Source: an uncultured euryarchaeote
GTDB lineage: Archaea; Thermoplasmatota; Poseidoniia; Poseidoniales; Poseidoniaceae
Assembly: GCA_937881505.1 (NCBI GenBank)
Contig: CALGEM010000012.1
Coordinates: 1-6,495, forward strand
Direction of reading: 5' to 3'
Length of the DNA stretch: 6,495 bases
The notes under the pieces are model-generated. The model did no database searches, had not been told where the DNA came from, and was given only the letters and a program-made list of their open reading frames with translations. The position numbers and the translations under genes were made by a program. Positions within the stretch are counted from its first letter, which is position 1, and every line of letters starts with the position of its first letter. Positions 1 through 6,358 of the stretch are shown here, piece by piece.

Positions 1-852
1 GCCAACCGTCCACCCCATGTCCATGAGTGTTTGATGTTGCTCGGATGTGGCGTTGTAGAGCGGATTGGTGTGGTTGAGATGAATGAAAATGATGTCTGGG
101 TCGCCGTCCCTTCGCGGCCCAAGCCGTTCAAGTGATTCGGCCACGGGTGGGTGGGGCACCTCAAGTTGGGAGCGCCCCGAGAGTTCGTCGCTGCTCCAGA
201 AGGTGCCGTCCACCAGCGCCACATCGACCTCCAACTGAGTGAGCCATTCTCGAATCGTTGATACGCCGTGATGGGTAAGTGTATCGTCCCAGCGGTCGTG
301 GTCTGGAAGGAAAAGGACGGAACGATTCGGCCCACGGACAACAAAGGCGTGCATGTCGGAGAGTTCGGCCCGGTGGGGGACGGCTATTGGCTCAATGTGG
401 ATTTCATTGGAAAGTGCATGGGATACGCCTGAGGAAATGGAGGTCGTTGAGAACACGCCCTGGTCGAGCATGAGGGCCCATTGTGGTGTGCGCTCGATGA
501 GGTTCTGCATGGAAGAAGAGACGTAGAGGTTGAGGCCGGACGCGTTGAGCGTTTCACGGCCAAAGAGACCCAGGCCGTCCACGTGTCCAAAATGGGCATG
601 GGTGAGGAGGACCGAACGAAGCGGAGGGTGCCCCCAAATTCGCAGTTGTTCACCCAAGGCCCTCGTGGCTTCAATGAGATGGCCTTGGCCGTGTTCATCA
701 ACGATACCCAAACTGACGGGGTGCTGAACGTCTTCAGGACCAAGGCCTGCACAACACGGACGCTGGCAACCCGGATGCGGACGGCCGCCGTCTTGGGCGA
801 TTCCAAGCAGTGTCACCGTCGGCATGGGTGTGGCCATGAGGGCCACGAACAT
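1..852 (-). CDS. PqqB-like metallo-beta-lactamase-fold hydrolase (C-terminus cut by window edge)
   Basis: The minus-strand frame stays open from the start to the left edge, giving 284 residues without a stop. Seen in the translation: an N-terminal LLGIAQDGG segment followed by a cysteine cluster (C29, C33, C34), then the metal-binding THAHFGH motif (H85, H87, H90), PH at 159-160, LPDHDRW at 183-188, VDGTFW near 214-219, and HLNHTNP at 258-264. This order matches the PqqB-like branch of the MBL fold. The branch is named after PqqB of pyrroloquinoline quinone synthesis, but most members sit outside pqq operons and their substrate is unknown; no pqqA, C, D or E is visible here. The family normally ends about 20 residues after this point, so little is missing. 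Start is uncertain: ATG 852, ATG 837, ATG 825 and GTG 864 are all in frame, and an in-frame TGA lies a few codons upstream of GTG 864. ATG 825 would begin PTVTLLG, as in cytosolic forms. The longer forms add a short hydrophobic stretch that might be a remnant signal peptide; related bacterial proteins are often exported. Family confident, role unknown. Confidence 0.87.
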   Translation of the reverse strand, partial: MFVALMATPMPTVTLLGIAQDGGRPHPGCQRPCCAGLGPEDVQHPVSLGIVDEHGQGHLIEATRALGEQLRIWGHPPLRSVLLTHAHFGHVDGLGLFGRETLNASGLNLYVSSSMQNLIERTPQWALMLDQGVFSTTSISSGVSHALSNEIHIEPIAVPHRAELSDMHAFVVRGPNRSVLFLPDHDRWDDTLTHHGVSTIREWLTQLEVDVALVDGTFWSSDELSGRSQLEVPHPPVAESLERLGPRRDGDPDIIFIHLNHTNPLYNATSEQHQTLMDMGWTVG

Positions 853-913
853 GAGCCCTTTCACGCGAAGGTCTCAAACCTCACCACCAAACCCGTCGTG
901 ATGGGGGAACTCT

Positions 914-2662
914 GTGCCAGCGCCATCGAAAGTTGAGTTTCCCGGTCAAAAAAAGACCAAGGCGAGGATGCGTGGGACCAAACAGGCCAACGAAGCAACG
1001 GCGAAAAAACTCGCTCGAGAGTTGGGCCAGTTTAGAGAAAACCCACGCAGCCATCTCCCCGCCATGTTGTTCTCAGGAAGGCTTCGCTGGGGACGGACCG
1101 ACCCGGTGACGAAGACGCTTTCGGAAATTGAACGAATCATCAAGAAAAAGGACGATTTGAAGTGGTTGCAAAAGCGAATGATGGCCAAGCGGGGCGACGA
1201 TGTTGCCAAAGCCTTCGCCGGCTCCCTGCACGCTTCGCACGACGAACAATTTACGATGGTGGGGCAGTTCAATTCCTCTTCATTTGGTTCAGGGTCCTAT
1301 GTTCGCCGAGGTGACGGGAAGCCAGGTTATCTGGCGGGCATTCAGAACTACGCCAACTTGACGCTGCGCATGCTTCCTTGGGAAGACCACGCTCGCCGAG
1401 GCATGTATTTCTTCAGCTGGGACGGGGGCTTTGTCTGCACCGGCCCCAACCCAAACCCACCAGAGGAATGGTTGAGCGATGTCCTGAAGCGTTCGAGATT
1501 TGAGTTGGTCAGCACCGAAATTGATGGTCGTACCGTGTGGACAACCGAGGGGTTGGATCCAGAGGGCGTTGTCGAAGGACGGGCTTCAGCCACCGGGCAC
1601 GTCGCATTGCGCTTCCACCACGGGCCTGTGGTCGGTTTGGGACTTGACGCCCTCGAAACCTTCCAAAAGAAGGATTCTCCATTTGTTCACCACCTCGCCC
1701 TGTCCATGCTTCCACCGCTGTTGCCCTCCATCCTCACCATGGACGCTCATTGGACACCGGAAGGGTGGCCGGAGGGGCAAACGCTTCCACAACCATGCCT
1801 CGACGGTATCGAAAAGGTGATTGACGCCTGGCAAGGCCTGACCATGAACGAAGGTATCGTTGCCTCGGCCATGAAGCAAACCGTCATGGAAAGCATCGAC
1901 GAAGGTGTGCTCGTTGGCGAAACTTGGCTTGACGGAACGGACCTCGAAGCGTTGGAAAACGCCTTGGGTCCAATGGGTGGCTCAAACGAGGAACGTTTGC
2001 TGGCCGCTGAGATTCTCCGACTCGCTCTCACCGAGCCTCATGAAGACAGTATTGGCTTGCGAATTGAGGCCAAAGGCAGCCCTGAACAACGCGAAGACCG
2101 TTGTATTCGCGTCATGAAGAGCGCTTCGTGCGGTGATGTCCTCACCGCTTTTTGGCCCACGCACGGCCACGAGGCGTTGGCTGTCCTCGGCTTGGAAGGC
2201 GATGACGCCGAGACCATTTGGAAAGAACAACGAGACTCGCCCAAACCCTTTGGAAAATTCCTCAAGGGCCTTGACCAGGCCAAAGCCCTCGCTCAACAAA
2301 AAGCTCGCTTCCCCTCGAAAGAGAATGCGGGCCTTGCCGCCGGCATGATTCACAACTACATCGTGGCCGGCCTGACCCAAGGCATGGGTTCAGTCGAGCG
2401 GAAAGCCACTGCACGACACGCTTCACTGGACGAGGCTGCCGCGGCATGGGCGTGGCTGGTAGCGGTCGGACGTTCCGGTGGACAAGAATGGCACTTCGAA
2501 AACAACGCCCGGGACCGCGGCGGTGTTTGGGCCGTCCCCACCACGGAACTCTGGACGATTGGGAAACAGCTCGTCAATGCAGAAGAAGCCGATATCCCAG
2601 AACTTCAAGAAGCGTGGAAGACCACGTTTGAGACACTCAAAACAACCACAGGAAGTTCCTGA
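914..2662 (+). CDS. Uncharacterised 582-residue soluble protein
   Basis: I do not recognise this protein. The reading frame is long, opens with GTG 914 and ends at TGA 2660-2662. A GGGGGA stretch at 903-908 lies five bases before GTG 914, and an in-frame TGA at 899-901 limits any longer start. ATG 968 (residue 19) is the alternative, but its GAGG directly touches the ATG, which is poor spacing. What can be seen: a Lys/Arg-rich head (residues 6-35), a charged helical stretch (about 67-104), a middle part rich in aromatic residues and glycine with a YFFSWDGGF segment (165-173) followed by a Pro/Asn-rich turn, a hydrophobic but proline-broken stretch (261-276), and a mostly alpha-helical, Ala/Glu-rich C-terminal half with HGHEALAVLGLEGDD at 417-431 and many tryptophans. 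Only four cysteines (C175, C295, C397, C406) are present, with no CxxC. No signal peptide, clear membrane helix, Walker motif or HxHxDH-type site is visible, so it is probably cytosolic. It is divergent from the hydrolase upstream and convergent with the PLP enzyme downstream, so it seems to be transcribed alone. Confidence 0.85.
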   Translation: MPAPSKVEFPGQKKTKARMRGTKQANEATAKKLARELGQFRENPRSHLPAMLFSGRLRWGRTDPVTKTLSEIERIIKKKDDLKWLQKRMMAKRGDDVAKAFAGSLHASHDEQFTMVGQFNSSSFGSGSYVRRGDGKPGYLAGIQNYANLTLRMLPWEDHARRGMYFFSWDGGFVCTGPNPNPPEEWLSDVLKRSRFELVSTEIDGRTVWTTEGLDPEGVVEGRASATGHVALRFHHGPVVGLGLDALETFQKKDSPFVHHLALSMLPPLLPSILTMDAHWTPEGWPEGQTLPQPCLDGIEKVIDAWQGLTMNEGIVASAMKQTVMESIDEGVLVGETWLDGTDLEALENALGPMGGSNEERLLAAEILRLALTEPHEDSIGLRIEAKGSPEQREDRCIRVMKSASCGDVLTAFWPTHGHEALAVLGLEGDDAETIWKEQRDSPKPFGKFLKGLDQAKALAQQKARFPSKENAGLAAGMIHNYIVAGLTQGMGSVERKATARHASLDEAAAAWAWLVAVGRSGGQEWHFENNARDRGGVWAVPTTELWTIGKQLVNAEEADIPELQEAWKTTFETLKTTTGSS

Positions 2663-2674
2663 TGGGTGAACTTC
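2652..2674. terminator. Small hairpin between convergent genes, possible bidirectional terminator
   Basis: GAAGTTC at 2652-2658 is an exact inverted copy of GAACTTC at 2668-2674, giving a 7-bp stem with a 9-base loop that contains the TGA stop of the upstream gene. It fills the 13-base gap between two convergent genes. Neither strand has a T-run after the stem and the stem has only three G-C pairs, so termination is a guess from position rather than from a classic terminator signature. Confidence 0.3.
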
Positions 2675-2675
2675 T

Positions 2676-3851
2676 CTACGAAGACAATGCGCCTTCAATA
2701 TCGGCCCAGAGGTCTTCTACATCTTCGATACCGATGCTGAGCCGAACAAAGCCAGGAACCACACCAGCCGCCACTCGGATGTCTTCGGGGACAGACATGT
2801 GGCTGGAATTGAACGGGCATTCAATGAGAGATTCAACCCCCCCGAGGCTGGTGGCTTCGTAGATGATGTTCAGTTTTCGCATGAAGTCGAGGGCTGCTTG
2901 GTCGCCGCCCTTGACAACGAATGCAACCATCCCAGAACCATGAGGTAGGATGCGTTGCGCCACTTCGTAATCGGGGTGGCTTTCCAACTTGGAATGGTAC
3001 ACACGCTCGATGGCGTCGTGAGCCTCAAGCCGTTGGGCGAGGGTGTGGGCGTTCTCGCAGATCCGAGGCATGCGAACATCCAACGTGCGCATTCCACGCT
3101 CGAGCAGATAGCATGAATGTGGGTCGGGGGCTGCACCAAAGTGCATCTTGCACCTGAAGATTTTCGCGATCAGTTCCTTTGAACCGACCACGGCGCCACC
3201 CAAAATATCGGAATGACCACCCAAGTACTTCGTCGTGGAGTGAATAACGAGGTCAACGCCCATCGTGAGTGGTTTGCAACCCCACGGCGAAGCGAAGGTG
3301 TTGTCAATGATCAACAGAAGATTGTGACGCTTGGCCACGTCCACCATGGCCTCAATATCGCACACCTTGAGGACAGGATTGGTCAAAGTCTCAATGTAGA
3401 GGAGTTTCGTGTTGTCTTGAATGGCGGCTTCATAGGAAGAAGGGTCTCGCATATCAGCCATCGTTGTTGAGAGGCCGAAGCGGGAAAGTTCCTCGGTGAG
3501 CAGCCCGTAGGTGCCGCCGTAAATGTCCGCACTGGCGACCATGTGGTCGCCTTCGTTGAGCAGGGCGAGAAGGGTGGTCGAAATGGCGCCCATGCCCGAT
3601 GAAAACGTCTCGGCATCCTCGCCATGCTCCATCGCTGCCAACTTCTGAGCCACAGCATCCGAATTGACGGTGGAAAGACGCGCATAGAGGAGGGTGTGCT
3701 GCGCGCCCGCCGCCCAACCCGCATAGCGTTCGTCGGTCAATTTGTAGGTCGATGATTGGAAGATGGGGGTGTTGACGGCATCGCCAATGTGTTGTGTGCC
3801 GCTGTGAACGGCGCGGGTGGCAAAGCGAGTAGATTCTTTTTTGTCCGGCAT
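2676..3851 (-). CDS. PLP-dependent trans-sulfuration enzyme (cystathionine gamma-synthase/gamma-lyase family)
   Basis: Cytosolic fold-type I PLP enzyme of the Cys/Met metabolism family, which makes or splits C-S bonds at the gamma carbon (cystathionine, homocysteine or related thioethers). Numbered from ATG 3851 (391 residues, the usual family length): YAR at 56-58 would bind cofactor phosphate from the neighbouring subunit; SSGMG at 84-88 is the phosphate loop; Y111 stacks on PLP; D183 in IIDNTFASP pairs with the pyridine nitrogen; K208 in HSTTKYLGGHSD forms the Schiff base; SLGGVES at 335-341 and R370 in FVRLSIGIED bind the substrate carboxylate. Glycine at 113, where methionine gamma-lyases have a key cysteine, and the glutamate of SLGGVES favour a cystathionine-using enzyme; synthase versus lyase cannot be decided by eye. 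Odd point: the usual GNPT after YxR reads STVN (60-63). Start: GGAG at 3858-3861 lies six bases before ATG 3851; ATG 3857 would use a second GGAG at 3868-3871. It follows the transporter by about 45 bases on the same strand, so it is probably the second gene of an operon. Confidence 0.93.
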   Translation of the reverse strand: MPDKKESTRFATRAVHSGTQHIGDAVNTPIFQSSTYKLTDERYAGWAAGAQHTLLYARLSTVNSDAVAQKLAAMEHGEDAETFSSGMGAISTTLLALLNEGDHMVASADIYGGTYGLLTEELSRFGLSTTMADMRDPSSYEAAIQDNTKLLYIETLTNPVLKVCDIEAMVDVAKRHNLLLIIDNTFASPWGCKPLTMGVDLVIHSTTKYLGGHSDILGGAVVGSKELIAKIFRCKMHFGAAPDPHSCYLLERGMRTLDVRMPRICENAHTLAQRLEAHDAIERVYHSKLESHPDYEVAQRILPHGSGMVAFVVKGGDQAALDFMRKLNIIYEATSLGGVESLIECPFNSSHMSVPEDIRVAAGVVPGFVRLSIGIEDVEDLWADIEGALSS

Positions 3852-3857
3852 ACGCAT

Positions 3858-3861
3858 CTCC
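3858..3861 (-). promoter_or_regulatory. Ribosome-binding site for the PLP enzyme
   Basis: On the minus strand GGAG is followed directly by ATG 3857 and, six bases further, by ATG 3851. The six-base spacing favours ATG 3851, where translation begins MPDKKEST. A second GGAG at 3868-3871 sits ten bases before ATG 3857, so the longer start, adding Met-Arg, cannot be excluded. Confidence 0.5.
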
Positions 3862-3896
3862 GGTTTTCTCCAGCGAAACTCGCTCCTTGAACGCTT

Positions 3897-4883
3897 CTAC
3901 ACGGAGGCTTGAGGCTCGGCTTGGTCTTCTGAATCCGGTGATGTAATTTCCACCAATATGTTTCCGAACAAAAGCACGCCGCCACCAAACGGAATCCACC
4001 ACGTCCAACTCACGAGGCCAAGCCCCAAACCAAAGATAGTGGCCCATACCGGTTCAAAGGCGTAGATGATGGCGGCTTGTACCGGATGCATGTGGCGCTG
4101 AAACATGTTTAACGCCATCAGGCAAAAGAACGACCCTCCCAAGCCCAAGAGGAATACGGGCACCAGCACCCCCTCTCGGGCCAAAACATCGCTGACCATG
4201 TTCGTGGCATCAGCGCCACTTGATGCAAGTGCGAGGAGCAACGAGCCGCCCCCGACAACGATAAAGGAGGTCAGCGTCAACATCAACGGGTCAAATTCCA
4301 AAGTCAACTTCTGTGTGAAGATGATGTGAAGAGCGAAGAAAAGAGCGCACATCACCGTGATGATCTCGCCCCAGCCCCACGAAAGGTGTGGTGGGCCTTC
4401 GATGAAGCCCGCGCCGATGGTCGCCATCAAAACGCCCCAGTAAAGGGCCCGTCGCGGTGGGTGTTCGCTCATGCGCATGGTCAGCAAGGCCGTCATGACA
4501 ACGTACAGCGAGGTCAGGAACGCCGATGTTGAAGGATTGATGTCGTTCAAAGCGACCATTTGGCTGACGAAGCCCACCAGCATGAGGCCGCCGAGAATTG
4601 AGCCGCCCTTCCAAATGGATGACGAGCGAAGTCCGGCCCTGGCTTTTGGGAAGAAAGCGAGCACGAGCACCATCGCAATGAGGAAGCGAAGGGCCACGAG
4701 CAAAGCGACCACGGAAAACGTCCCAAAGGTCTCAATTTCAACCTCCAAGGCGTTCAAGGCTTGTTTCATCCAAATGAAGGTCGCGCCCCAAACGAGGGTT
4801 ACGGCCAACAAGACCAACGCGGCTTTACGACGTTGGGGTTCGAACGACGTTGTCTCTTGGACACTAGCGTCATTCATGCCCAT
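3897..4883 (-). CDS. EamA/DMT-superfamily transporter, ten transmembrane helices
   Basis: Integral membrane protein of 328 residues, typical for drug/metabolite transporters built from two EamA repeats of five helices each. A hydrophilic N-terminal tail (1-20) leads into hydrophobic segments at about 21-38, 55-78, 93-111, 116-137, 145-162, 172-191, 199-221, 238-258, 266-290 and 293-312, and the protein ends in an acidic tail (SPDSEDQAEPQ). VTLVWGATFIWMK in helix 1, NPSTSAFLTSLYVV at 116-129 and the EPVWA motif at 277-281 are characteristic of EamA repeats. Family members move amino acids, their derivatives, nucleobases or other small metabolites across the cytoplasmic membrane; the substrate here cannot be read from sequence. 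The neighbouring trans-sulfuration enzyme, about 45 bases downstream on the same strand, makes a sulfur amino acid or a derivative a reasonable guess, but it is only inference from context. Start at ATG 4883 is preceded by GTGGG with an eight-base spacer; ATG 4877 is also possible. Confidence is high for the family, low for the substrate. Confidence 0.92.
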   Translation of the reverse strand: MGMNDASVQETTSFEPQRRKAALVLLAVTLVWGATFIWMKQALNALEVEIETFGTFSVVALLVALRFLIAMVLVLAFFPKARAGLRSSSIWKGGSILGGLMLVGFVSQMVALNDINPSTSAFLTSLYVVMTALLTMRMSEHPPRRALYWGVLMATIGAGFIEGPPHLSWGWGEIITVMCALFFALHIIFTQKLTLEFDPLMLTLTSFIVVGGGSLLLALASSGADATNMVSDVLAREGVLVPVFLLGLGGSFFCLMALNMFQRHMHPVQAAIIYAFEPVWATIFGLGLGLVSWTWWIPFGGGVLLFGNILVEITSPDSEDQAEPQASV

Positions 4884-4901
4884 CGCAGTAGCCCACGGGT
4901 C

Positions 4902-4943
4902 ATGAGGGTGGTGGTGATTGAGCCTCCCTCATCCATACCCTCA
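4902..4943. repeat. Inverted and direct TGAGGG/CCCTCA repeats in the divergent spacer
   Basis: ATGAGGG at 4902-4908 is an exact inverted copy of CCCTCAT at 4926-4932, separated by 17 bases. A further CCCTCA follows at 4938-4943, twelve bases after the second copy. The three copies lie within the 77-base spacer between the divergent transporter and reductase genes, where operators or paired promoters would be expected. I see no clear TATA box on either strand. A regulator-binding role is inferred from arrangement and position only. Confidence 0.3.
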
Positions 4944-4960
4944 AAGAGCGCCCCCAATCC

Positions 4961-6349
4961 ATGGAAATCATGGGCGAGCCACGAACGGGAGCGGACGTGG
5001 TTTGGAAGCAACCCATCGAGTCCGGCCCTGCTCCAAAAACCGGTGAATCCTTCGACAGCATCGTGGTCGGTGGAGGGCCTGGTGGTTCGGCAGCAGCGGG
5101 CTATTTGGCCATGGAAGGTCAACGCGTGTTGCTCATCGAAAAAGAGACGTGGCCGCGCGACAAAATTTGCGGCGACGCAGTGGGCGGCAAATCGCTCAGC
5201 CACGTGAAGCGCCTTGGCGTCAAAGAGACGCTGGAAAGCACGCCCCACTTCCGCGTGACCGGCATCGTCTTCTCTTCACCCAAAGGCCACAGCGTCCGTG
5301 TAGCGCTGCCCGAAGAAGACGTGCAACGACTTGAAGCAGGCTATTCGCTGCCGCGTCAACAATTTGACCACCTCCTGTTCAATCAGGTCCAGCAACTCGT
5401 TCGAGACGCAGGTGGAGCGGTGATACAGGGCGGCGATGTCCGCGACGTCCTGTACGACGATGGTAATGGTGGCGAAGACCCCGGAAAAGGAAGTGGTTCT
5501 GCTCGACACGCCCGCGGCGTTGTCGTTCGCGTCGGTGGGCGAAACGGTGAGGAATTGACATTCCACGCCCCAAACATCGTCGGTGCTGCTGGTTATCGCT
5601 GCCCTGTGGCGAAATCCATGCTCGAAGAAACCTACGAAGAGCCCATGGTTGACCGTTCGCATTACTGCGCCGGCTACCGAGAGTATTGGCGCGGCGTCAA
5701 AGGTTGTGAGGACAACGTTGGCGATATCGAGATTCATTTTGTTGACACGGTCATCCCAGGCTATTTCTGGCTCTTCCCGGTGGCCGAAGGCGTGGTCAAT
5801 GTCGGTATCGGGATGGTGATGTCGCTGCTGGATAAGCAATCCAAGAAGCTCAAAGCCCTCCAAGCCGAAGTCATCGCAGAGCATCCGCTGTTCAAGGACC
5901 GATTTGCTGAGGCTTCGATGATTGCCGGCACCGGAAAGGGTTGGCAACTGCCGTTTGGCTCGCCGAGAAAAAAAGCCAGCAACCAACCTCGTCGTTCAGC
6001 AAGCAAAGGCATCTATCTTGTGGGCGACGCTGCATCCTTGGTTGACCCGTTCAGTGGAGAAGGGGTTGGAAATGCGCTCGTCAGTGGCGAAATGGCTGCG
6101 CTGCACATCCTCCAAGGTAAAGAGCCAGAAGAATATCAGGAGGCGCTTTGGAAGGCATTGGGTCCAGAGTTGACCAACTCCTTCCGCATGCAAAAAATGA
6201 GTCGTCGGGCGTGGTTGCTCAACTGGTTTGTCGGAAAAGCATCAAAGAAGCCGGCTATTCAAGAGATGATGACGGAAATGATCGCCAGCAAAGAAGCGCA
6301 GGAAAATCTCCACTCCCCATGGTTCATGTTCAAGACCTTGATGTTCTAA
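4961..6349 (+). CDS. Geranylgeranyl reductase-family FAD-dependent oxidoreductase
   Basis: Flavoprotein of 462 residues in the family that hydrogenates geranylgeranyl groups: archaeal lipid chains in archaea, chlorophyll or tocopherol precursors in phototrophs. Motifs in order: GGGPGGSAA at 37-45 (dinucleotide-binding loop) in IVVGGGPGGSAAAGYLA; IEKETWPRDKICGDAVGG at 59-76, whose KxCG is a hallmark of the family; GYFWLFPVAEG at 267-277 followed by VNVGIGM (279-285); GKGWQLPFGS at 325-334; and YLVGDAASLVDPFSGEGVGNA at 352-372, the second FAD-binding motif. Two oddities: the usual GADG of the central motif reads GAAG (208-211), and residues 166-186 are a Gly/Asp/Ser-rich insert that looks like a surface loop. 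About 30 residues precede the Rossmann strand, an unusually long head. No clear Shine-Dalgarno precedes ATG 4961, so a leaderless start or ATG 4970 is possible. No transmembrane helix is obvious; relatives act at the membrane surface. The family is confident, but the exact substrate is not: many members outside archaeal lipid synthesis are uncharacterised. Confidence 0.92.
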   Translation: MEIMGEPRTGADVVWKQPIESGPAPKTGESFDSIVVGGGPGGSAAAGYLAMEGQRVLLIEKETWPRDKICGDAVGGKSLSHVKRLGVKETLESTPHFRVTGIVFSSPKGHSVRVALPEEDVQRLEAGYSLPRQQFDHLLFNQVQQLVRDAGGAVIQGGDVRDVLYDDGNGGEDPGKGSGSARHARGVVVRVGGRNGEELTFHAPNIVGAAGYRCPVAKSMLEETYEEPMVDRSHYCAGYREYWRGVKGCEDNVGDIEIHFVDTVIPGYFWLFPVAEGVVNVGIGMVMSLLDKQSKKLKALQAEVIAEHPLFKDRFAEASMIAGTGKGWQLPFGSPRKKASNQPRRSASKGIYLVGDAASLVDPFSGEGVGNALVSGEMAALHILQGKEPEEYQEALWKALGPELTNSFRMQKMSRRAWLLNWFVGKASKKPAIQEMMTEMIASKEAQENLHSPWFMFKTLMF

Positions 6350-6354
6350 GGTGG
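6349..6354 (+). promoter_or_regulatory. Ribosome-binding site for the HAD gene
   Basis: AGGTGG begins in the last base of the TAA stop of the reductase gene and sits four bases before ATG 6359. It matches the anti-Shine-Dalgarno sequence well and fixes the start of the next gene. The overlap suggests coupled translation of the two genes. Confidence 0.65.
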
Positions 6355-6358
6355 CACC

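Noticed and set aside
878..900. Two AAACC copies spaced by 12 bases in the spacer between the hydrolase and the unknown protein
   Set aside because: Five-base copies at this spacing are expected by chance, and no TATA-like element lies in a consistent position.
384..936. Overlapping open frames on both strands within the first 900 bases (for example 481-936 plus and 384-806 minus)
   Set aside because: They overlap the hydrolase frame, whose translation carries a full set of MBL-fold motifs. The alternatives give Ser/Arg/Pro-rich, motif-free proteins typical of shadow frames in G+C-rich DNA.
3454..4047. A minus-strand frame running across the end of the transporter and the start of the PLP enzyme
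   Set aside because: It is in a different frame from both well-supported genes and shows no family signal; a fusion or frameshift is not needed because both genes are intact.
5276..5986. A 236-residue open frame antisense to the reductase gene
   Set aside because: Its length is notable, but it has no recognisable motif or ribosome-binding site and lies wholly opposite a gene with clear FAD motifs, so it is best explained by codon bias of the real gene.
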